64,000 nt of DNA from Aeromicrobium massiliense JC14 (lineage in GTDB: Bacteria > Actinomycetota > Actinomycetes > Propionibacteriales > Nocardioidaceae), in NCBI RefSeq assembly GCF_000312105.1, contig NZ_HE978636.1, positions 241,696 through 305,695 of the forward strand. The letters are read 5' to 3'. The translations under genes and the position numbers were made by a program. The notes beneath the pieces are model-generated. The model saw only the letters and a list, made by a program, of their open reading frames with translations, was not told where the DNA came from and did not search any database. Below are positions 58,436 through 64,000 of this stretch, in pieces; positions within the stretch are counted from its first letter, which is position 1, and every line of letters starts with the position of its first letter.

Positions 58436-60327
58436 GCGATCGTCACCGCCAGGAGAGCCGCGGCCAGCGCGGCGGCGCCGGCGAACAGGACGAGCGCGTA
58501 GGAGCGGACGAACCCGGTCTGCAGCCGGCCCAGCCCCTGCGAGGCGTCGCGGAACAGCCCGGCGAGCCCGCCGACCGCGCCGGCCACGACCTGCCGGTCG
58601 AAGGCGGTGACCCCGCGCACCAGCTGGCCGGTCGGGCGGACGACGAGCGCGTCGTTGACCGCGTTGCCGTACAGCTCGTGCCGGGCGGCTCGCGTCCACC
58701 AGCCCACCTCGCGGTCGGCGGGGGCGTCGGCGGCGACCTCCCGGCGTCCGTAGGTGGCCCAGGCCAGGGCGACGCCGGCGACGACGACCACCAGCACGAG
58801 CAGGGTCAGGACGATCGCGGGCACGGGCAGCTCCTCGTGGTGGGCCTCGCCGACGACCGGCGCCAGCCAGTCGGTGATCCAGTGGCCGAGCAGCATCACG
58901 CCGCCGAGCACCGACAGCGCGGCCAGCACGACGAGCGGCACGGTCATGACGGCCGGCGACTCGTGCGGATGGACGCCGTCGCGCCAGCGCTTGCGGCCCA
59001 GGAACGTCATGACCATGAGCCGGGTCATGTAGAAGGCGGTCACCCCGGCACCGAGCAGCGTCCCGAGGCCGACCCACACGTTGAAGCCGAACGCGGTCTC
59101 GATGATCTTGTCCTTGCTCCAGAAGCCGGACAGGCCGGGGAAGCCGATGATCGCCAGGTAGCCGGCGGCGAAGGTGAAGAAGGTGATCGGCATGGCCGTG
59201 CGCAGGGCGCCGTAGTGGCGCATGTCGACGTCGTCGCCGGTGCCGTGCATGACCGAGCCCGCCCCCAGGAACATGTTCGCCTTGAAGAAGCCGTGGGTGA
59301 CGAGGTGGAAGATCGCGAAGGCGTAGCCGGCCGGGCCGAGGCCGGCGGCGAGCGTCATGTAGCCGATCTGGCTCATCGTCGAGCCGGCGAGCGCCTTCTT
59401 GATGTCGTCCTTGGCGCAGCCGATCGCGGCGCCCACCAGCAGCGTCACCAGCCCGACCGCGACGACGGCGAGCCGGGCCGTCTCGCTGGCGTCGAAGATG
59501 GCCGACGACCGCACGATCAGGTACACCCCCGCCGTCACCATCGTGGCGGCGTGGATGAGGGCCGAGACGGGGGTCGGGCCCTCCATGGCGTCCAGCAGCC
59601 AGGCCTGCAGCGGCACCTGCGCGGACTTGCCGCACGCGCCCAGCAGGAGCAGCAGCCCCAGCGCCGTGACCACGCCCTGGGACAGCGCCGGGACGCCGGT
59701 GGCGACGCGGTCGATGTCGGTGGTGCCGAGGTGGGCCAGCATCAGCGCGATCGCGATGACCATGCCGAGGTCGCCGACCCGGTTCATGACGAAGGCCTTC
59801 TGCGCGGCGGCCGCGGCGGACGGCTTGTGCTGCCAGAACCCGATCAGCAGGTACGAGGCCAGGCCCACGCCCTCCCAGCCGAGGAACAGCACGAGGTAGT
59901 CGGCGGCCAGCACGAGCGTCAGCATCGAGGCGACGAACAGGTTGAGGAAGGCGAAGAACCGGCGCCGCCGCGGGTCGTCGGCCATGTACCCGATCGAGTA
60001 CACGTGGATGAGCGTGCCGACGCCGGTGATGAGCAGCACGAACAGCGCCGAGAGCTGGTCGTAGGTGAGCGCCATGTCGACCCGGACGCGCCCCGCGTCG
60101 AACCAGGTGAACAGGTTCGTGGTGACCGAGCGGTCGCCGGCGTCACGCCCGGCCAGCGCGACGAACAGAACGACGCCCCACACGAACGAGGCGGCGGACG
60201 CGGCGGTGCCGATCCAGTGGCCGAACCGGTCGCTCTCCTTGCCCCAGGTGAGCAGCAGCAGCGCACCGGCGAGCGGCAGGGCGACGAGCACCCACGCGGT
60301 GTCGAGGACGTCGTTCACGACCGGCAC
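58432..60327 (-). CDS. nuoL: NADH-quinone oxidoreductase subunit L
   Basis: 631 residues, complex I antiporter-like subunit with the lateral helix. [17 protein letters not shown] and [31 protein letters not shown] (in parts: [24 protein letters not shown]) are diagnostic. GTG 60327 starts one base after the nuoK stop. Confidence 0.97.
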   Translation of the reverse strand: MPVVNDVLDTAWVLVALPLAGALLLLTWGKESDRFGHWIGTAASAASFVWGVVLFVALAGRDAGDRSVTTNLFTWFDAGRVRVDMALTYDQLSALFVLLITGVGTLIHVYSIGYMADDPRRRRFFAFLNLFVASMLTLVLAADYLVLFLGWEGVGLASYLLIGFWQHKPSAAAAAQKAFVMNRVGDLGMVIAIALMLAHLGTTDIDRVATGVPALSQGVVTALGLLLLLGACGKSAQVPLQAWLLDAMEGPTPVSALIHAATMVTAGVYLIVRSSAIFDASETARLAVVAVGLVTLLVGAAIGCAKDDIKKALAGSTMSQIGYMTLAAGLGPAGYAFAIFHLVTHGFFKANMFLGAGSVMHGTGDDVDMRHYGALRTAMPITFFTFAAGYLAIIGFPGLSGFWSKDKIIETAFGFNVWVGLGTLLGAGVTAFYMTRLMVMTFLGRKRWRDGVHPHESPAVMTVPLVVLAALSVLGGVMLLGHWITDWLAPVVGEAHHEELPVPAIVLTLLVLVVVVAGVALAWATYGRREVAADAPADREVGWWTRAARHELYGNAVNDALVVRPTGQLVRGVTAFDRQVVAGAVGGLAGLFRDASQGLGRLQTGFVRSYALVLFAGAAALAAALLAVTIA

Positions 60328-60328
60328 C

Positions 60329-60622
60329 TCACGCCTTCAGCAGGCTCGCGTCGTCGACCGAGGTCGAGCGGCGCGTGCGGTAGATGGACACGATGATCGC
60401 CAGGCCGACCACGACCTCGGCGGCGGCGACGACCATGACGAAGAAGGCGGCCAGCTGGCCGTCCAGCTCCCCGTGCTGGCGCGAGAACGAGACGAGCGCC
60501 AGGTTCGCGGCGTTGAGCATCAGCTCCACGCACATGAACACGACGATCGCGTTGCGCCGCACCAGGACGCCCGCGGCGCCGATGGTGAACAGCAGCATCG
60601 ACAGGCCCAGGTACTCCGTCAT
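60329..60622 (-). CDS. nuoK: NADH-quinone oxidoreductase subunit K
   Basis: 97 residues with three helices. The membrane glutamates ([24 protein letters not shown]) required for proton transfer are present. ATG 60622 overlaps the nuoJ stop (ATGA). Confidence 0.97.
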   Translation of the reverse strand: MTEYLGLSMLLFTIGAAGVLVRRNAIVVFMCVELMLNAANLALVSFSRQHGELDGQLAAFFVMVVAAAEVVVGLAIIVSIYRTRRSTSVDDASLLKA

Positions 60623-61386
60623 CGGTCCCTTCCCTCTCCCGTGCCGGGCTCGAGCTCGCGGGCCACGGCGTCGACCTCGGCCCGGTCGCCGGGGCGCACC
60701 TGGTCGCGGGCCCGCAGCGGGGCCGGCACGGACGCGTCCGCGACCGACCCGTCGGGCAGCAGCGCCGGGGTGTCGACCGCGTTGTGCCGGGCGAACACGC
60801 CCGGGGTGGGCAGCTGGCCGGGGTGGGTGCCGTGCCGGGCGTAGTCCTGCAGGCGTCCCTCGGCGACCTCGCGCTGGGTCAGCCGGGCGGCGAGCCGCTC
60901 GCGGTGGGCCAGCACCATAGCGCCGAGCACCGCGGTGATCAGCAGTGCGGCCGTGGCCTCGAAGGCCAGGACGTAGGGGCCGAACATGAGCGCCGCGAGC
61001 CCCTCGACGTTGCCGCCCTCGTTCGCCTGCTCGACGCCGACCACCGCGCCGGTCACCGACTGCGCGACGCCGACGACGCCGAGCGCTCCGAAGACGAGGG
61101 CCACGACCACCGCGCCGAGCCGCTGCCCGGGGATGGTCTCGGTCAGGCTCTCGGCCGTCTCGACGCCCACCAGCATGAGCACGAACAGGAACAGCATCAT
61201 GATCGCGCCGGTGTAGACGACGATCTGGACCGCGAACAGGAACGGCGCTCCTTGGGCGGCGTAGAGCACCGCCAGCGAGATCATCACGACCGCCAGGCAC
61301 AGCGCGGCGTGCACCGCCTTGCGGGCCAGGACGAGGCCGAGCGCGGCCAGCACCATGAACGGGGCCAGCACCCAGAACGCCGTCAC
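60619..61386 (-). CDS. nuoJ: NADH-quinone oxidoreductase subunit J
   Basis: 255 residues. Five helices, with [20 protein letters not shown] as the family block, and a C-terminal cytoplasmic tail of about 85 residues, longer than E. coli NuoJ and common in actinobacteria. GTG 61386 overlaps the nuoI TGA (GTGA). Confidence 0.96.
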   Translation of the reverse strand: MTAFWVLAPFMVLAALGLVLARKAVHAALCLAVVMISLAVLYAAQGAPFLFAVQIVVYTGAIMMLFLFVLMLVGVETAESLTETIPGQRLGAVVVALVFGALGVVGVAQSVTGAVVGVEQANEGGNVEGLAALMFGPYVLAFEATAALLITAVLGAMVLAHRERLAARLTQREVAEGRLQDYARHGTHPGQLPTPGVFARHNAVDTPALLPDGSVADASVPAPLRARDQVRPGDRAEVDAVARELEPGTGEGRDR

Positions 61387-61931
61387 GCGTCCTCCCCCGG
61401 CTTCGCGACGGCCCCCGTGTAGTAGTCGTGGTGGTCGTCGGAGAGCAGCATGTCGTGCGGCGGCTCGGTCATGCCGGGCAGCAGCGGCGCGAGCAGCTCC
61501 TCCTTGGTGTAGATCAGCGCGCTGCGGCTGTCGTCGGCGAGCTCGTACTCGTTGGTCATGGTCAGCGCCCGCGTCGGGCAGGCCTCGATGCACAGCCCGC
61601 AGAGGATGCAGCGCAGGTAGTTGATCTGGTAGACGCGGCCGTAGCGCTCGCCGGGGCTGAACCGTTCGTCCTCGGTGTTGGCCGCGCCCTCGACGTAGAT
61701 GGCGTCGGCCGGGCACGCCCAGGCGCACAGCTCGCACCCGACGCACTTCTCGAGCCCGTCGGGCCAGCGGTTGAGCTGGTGACGGCCGTGGAAGCGCGGC
61801 GCCGTCGGCCGCTTCTCGAACGGGTACTGCTCGGTGACGGTCTTCTTGAACATCGTCCGGAAGGTGACGCCGAACCCGGCGACCGGGTCCCACAGCGTCT
61901 CCTTCAGCGTCCTGCTCGCGTCGTCAGGCAT
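61383..61931 (-). CDS. nuoI: NADH-quinone oxidoreductase subunit I
   Basis: 182 residues. Two [4Fe-4S] ferredoxin motifs with cysteines 63, 66, 69, 73 and 108, 111, 114, 118. It transfers electrons from the peripheral arm to the quinone site (clusters N6a, N6b). Overlaps nuoH by 8 bases. Confidence 0.98.
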   Translation of the reverse strand: MPDDASRTLKETLWDPVAGFGVTFRTMFKKTVTEQYPFEKRPTAPRFHGRHQLNRWPDGLEKCVGCELCAWACPADAIYVEGAANTEDERFSPGERYGRVYQINYLRCILCGLCIEACPTRALTMTNEYELADDSRSALIYTKEELLAPLLPGMTEPPHDMLLSDDHHDYYTGAVAKPGEDA

Positions 61932-63201
61932 CGGAGTCCTCCTTGTCGCGCGCGTGGTGGGCGATGGCGGTGTGCGTCCACGGCCGGGTCGGGACGTGCG
62001 GCGCCTGGGGCGGCGGCACGGGGTAGCCGCCGGCGTAGGCGTCGAAGTCCAGCTCGTCGGCCGGCTCCTCGTCCGGGGCCGCGGACCCGCGACGTCCGGG
62101 CAGCAGCAGGGTCACGAGCAGGACGACGGCGGCGACGCCCGCGGCGACCAGCAGCGCGGTGCGGTCGAGCTGGCCCTCCTGCTGGGCCTTGCGCAGCACG
62201 ATCACGGCGACCGTCCAGGCGAGCGCGACCGGGATGAGCACCTTCCAGCCGAAGCTCATGAACTGGTCGTAGCGCAGCCGCGGCAGGGTGCCGCGCAGCC
62301 AGATGAACAGGAAGATGAAGCCGAGCGTCTTGCCCAGGAACCACAGCACGGGCCAGTAGCCGTCGTTGGCGCCCTCCCAGACCTGGGCGATGCCGAACGG
62401 GGCGCGCCAGCCGCCGAGGAAGAGCGTGGTGGCGATCGCCGAGACGGTGACCATGTTGACGTACTCGGCCAGGAAGAAGAGCGCGAACTTCAGCGACGAG
62501 TACTCGGTGTGGAAGCCGCCGACGAGCTCGCCCTCGGCCTCGGGCAGGTCGAACGGGGCGCGGTTGGTCTCGCCGACCATCGCCACGACGTAGATGAGGA
62601 ACGAGGGCAGCAGCGGCAGGAAGTACCAGAGGTCCTCCTGCGCGGCGACGATCTCCGACGTCGACATCGAGCCGGCGTACAGGAAGACGGTCACGAAGCT
62701 GAGCCCCATCGCGACCTCGTAGGAGATCACCTGGGCGCTGGAGCGCAGGCCGCCGAGCAGGGCGTACGTGGAGCCGGACGACCAGCCGGCGAGCACGATG
62801 CCGTAGACGCCGATCGACGTGACGGCCAGGACGTAGAGCACGCCGACGGGCAGGTCGGTCAGCTGCAGCGCGGTGTAGGTGTCGGTGAACGGGATGCGCA
62901 CCTCGGGCCCGAACGGGATGACCGCCCAGGCCAGGAACGCCGGGATCGTGGCCAGGATCGGCGCCAGGACGTAGACCAGCTTGTCGGCCGCCTTGACGAC
63001 CAGGTCCTCCTTGAGCGCCAGCTTCACGCCGTCGGCCAGGCTCTGCAGCAGGCCGAACGGGCCGTTGACGTTGGGGCCGACGCGGTGCTGCATGCGGGCC
63101 ACGACGCGGCGCTCGAACCAGATGTTGAACAGCGTGTAGACGACCAGGATCACGAAGATCAGCACGGCCTTGAGCACGACCACCCACACCGGGTCGTTCA
63201 T
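61924..63201 (-). CDS. nuoH: NADH-quinone oxidoreductase subunit H
   Basis: 425 residues, eight helices, quinone-cavity subunit. [37 protein letters not shown] (in parts: [11 protein letters not shown]) and the [12 protein letters not shown] loop are diagnostic. A C-terminal soluble tail of about 60 residues is Pro/Asp rich, typical of actinobacteria. ATG 63201 overlaps the nuoG TGA (ATGA). Confidence 0.97.
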   Translation of the reverse strand: MNDPVWVVVLKAVLIFVILVVYTLFNIWFERRVVARMQHRVGPNVNGPFGLLQSLADGVKLALKEDLVVKAADKLVYVLAPILATIPAFLAWAVIPFGPEVRIPFTDTYTALQLTDLPVGVLYVLAVTSIGVYGIVLAGWSSGSTYALLGGLRSSAQVISYEVAMGLSFVTVFLYAGSMSTSEIVAAQEDLWYFLPLLPSFLIYVVAMVGETNRAPFDLPEAEGELVGGFHTEYSSLKFALFFLAEYVNMVTVSAIATTLFLGGWRAPFGIAQVWEGANDGYWPVLWFLGKTLGFIFLFIWLRGTLPRLRYDQFMSFGWKVLIPVALAWTVAVIVLRKAQQEGQLDRTALLVAAGVAAVVLLVTLLLPGRRGSAAPDEEPADELDFDAYAGGYPVPPPQAPHVPTRPWTHTAIAHHARDKEDSDA

Positions 63202-64000
63202 CGGGCCACCTCCCCGCGGACGAGCTCGACGGCCTCGCCGCGCGCGGCGTGCAGGTGGACGTCCGCCGTGGCCGGCACCCACACGACGCCGTCGGGCAGG
63301 TCGGCGGCCTCGGCCGGGTAGGTGACCCGCTCCCCCGCCGCCGTGAGGACGGTGGCCGGCTCGCCGGCGGTGAGCCCGGCGGCGTCCAGCGTGGCCAGGC
63401 TGGCCCGCACGACCGGCGGGCGCGCCGTGGCGCGGTAGGTGTCGGCGCCGTCCTGCAGGCGTCCGGAGTCGACGAGCTGGCGCCAGGTGTCGAGCACCAG
63501 CGGGGCGCCGGAGGCCACGGGTGCGGCGACCTGCGGCGCGGCGGCCCGGTCGCCGTCCCACGGGCCGAGCTCGGTCATCTCGGCCATCGCCCCCTCGGGG
63601 GTCCGGAAGCCCAGCGGCGCGCCGAGCTCCTCGGCGATGCCGGCGAGCACGCGGACGTCGGGCAGCGACCCGGCGACGTCGAGCACGCGCGGGAACGGCC
63701 GCAGCCGGCCCTCCCAGGTGACGAACGTGCCGGACTTCTCGACCGCGGGAGCCACGGGGAGCACGACGTCGGCGAGCTCGGTGACCGCGGACGCGCGCAC
63801 CTCCAGGCTGACGACGAACGCGCGCTCGAGACCGGCCCGCGCCACGGCCGGGTCGGGCAGGTCGACGAGGTCGACACCGCCCACGAGCAGCCCGGCGAGA
63901 CTGCCGTCGGCGGCCGCCACGAGCAGGGCCGCGGTGTCGCGGCCGGGCGCGGCCGGCAGCGACGCGACGCCCCAGGCCGCGGCGAGGTCGGCGCGGGCAG
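63198..64000 (-). CDS. nuoG: NADH-quinone oxidoreductase subunit G, C-terminal part
   Basis: The frame is open to the right edge, giving about 266 residues of the C-terminal molybdopterin-oxidoreductase-like and domain-IV region. [28 protein letters not shown] (in parts: [23 protein letters not shown]) is the characteristic block. The N-terminal Fe-S domains lie outside. Position just before nuoH supports nuoG. Confidence 0.93.
   Translation of the reverse strand, partial: ARADLAAAWGVASLPAAPGRDTAALLVAAADGSLAGLLVGGVDLVDLPDPAVARAGLERAFVVSLEVRASAVTELADVVLPVAPAVEKSGTFVTWEGRLRPFPRVLDVAGSLPDVRVLAGIAEELGAPLGFRTPEGAMAEMTELGPWDGDRAAAPQVAAPVASGAPLVLDTWRQLVDSGRLQDGADTYRATARPPVVRASLATLDAAGLTAGEPATVLTAAGERVTYPAEAADLPDGVVWVPATADVHLHAARGEAVELVRGEVAR

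Overview
The window is about 71% GC by eye, densely coded, and uses many GTG starts and 4-base start/stop overlaps. It carries the universal actinobacterial informational cluster: tRNA-Thr, tRNA-Met, rpmG, tRNA-Trp, secE, nusG, rplK, rplA, rplJ, rplL, rpoB, rpoC, rpsL, rpsG, fusA and tuf. It also holds a complete mce lipid-import operon, a mycothiol-type isomerase-fold gene and a type-1 NADH dehydrogenase operon. This points to a free-living aerobic actinobacterium without mycolic acids, most like Propionibacteriales/Nocardioidaceae (Aeromicrobium or Nocardioides-like). The assignment is an inference from gene content and order, not from a database search.

Layout from left to right. 1-4928 (minus): assimilatory nitrate module, with a NarK/NasA-type transporter, a molybdopterin nitrate reductase and a BFD-bearing flavoprotein cut by the window edge. 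5120-9447 (minus): tuf, fusA, rpsG and rpsL, read from a clear promoter upstream of rpsL. 9614-14529 (minus): a three-gene operon pairing a hydroxyacid-oxoacid transhydrogenase (HOT) with a YdiJ-type FAD/Fe-S 2-hydroxyacid dehydrogenase, followed by a mycothiol-dependent isomerase-fold protein. 14624-17299: a lipoprotein, a Nudix hydrolase and a membrane acyltransferase. 17383-24725 (minus): rpoC and rpoB. 24964-36025 (minus): an 11-gene mce operon (ATPase, two permeases, MceA-F, two Mce-associated proteins) set between rplL and rpoB. 36241-40876 (minus): rplL, rplJ, an LppX-like lipoprotein, rplA, rplK, nusG and secE, preceded by tRNA-Trp.

41138-51326 is a mosaic of single genes: adenosine deaminase family, DUF4190, murB, rpmG, tRNA-Met, tRNA-Thr, pyrD, an unknown gene with a zinc alcohol dehydrogenase, a 2-hydroxyacid dehydrogenase, tRNA-Tyr, YajQ, an orphan NuoN-like protein and RarD. 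Several of these have a TANNNT -10 element 6-8 bases before the start codon, as expected for leaderless mRNAs. 51462-54215 encodes two secreted low-complexity proteins, the second with internal repeats and an odd number of cysteines. 54276-55268 is a long-chain polyprenyl diphosphate synthase, probably for the menaquinone tail. 55320 to the right edge holds nuoN, M, L, K, J, I, H and the end of nuoG.

Functionally the window joins transcription/translation, envelope lipid import (Mce plus LppX-like), quinone-linked respiration (nuo, PyrD, polyprenyl synthase, probably the YdiJ-like enzyme) and nitrate assimilation. I saw no rRNA, CRISPR array, insertion sequence, prophage or origin, and no gene-free stretch above 300 bases. 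The most interesting items are the HOT plus YdiJ-like pair (a possible 2-oxoglutarate/D-2-hydroxyglutarate shuttle), the repeat-bearing secreted pair, the duplicated palindrome at the LppX-like promoter, and the mce operon at the rplL-rpoB locus.
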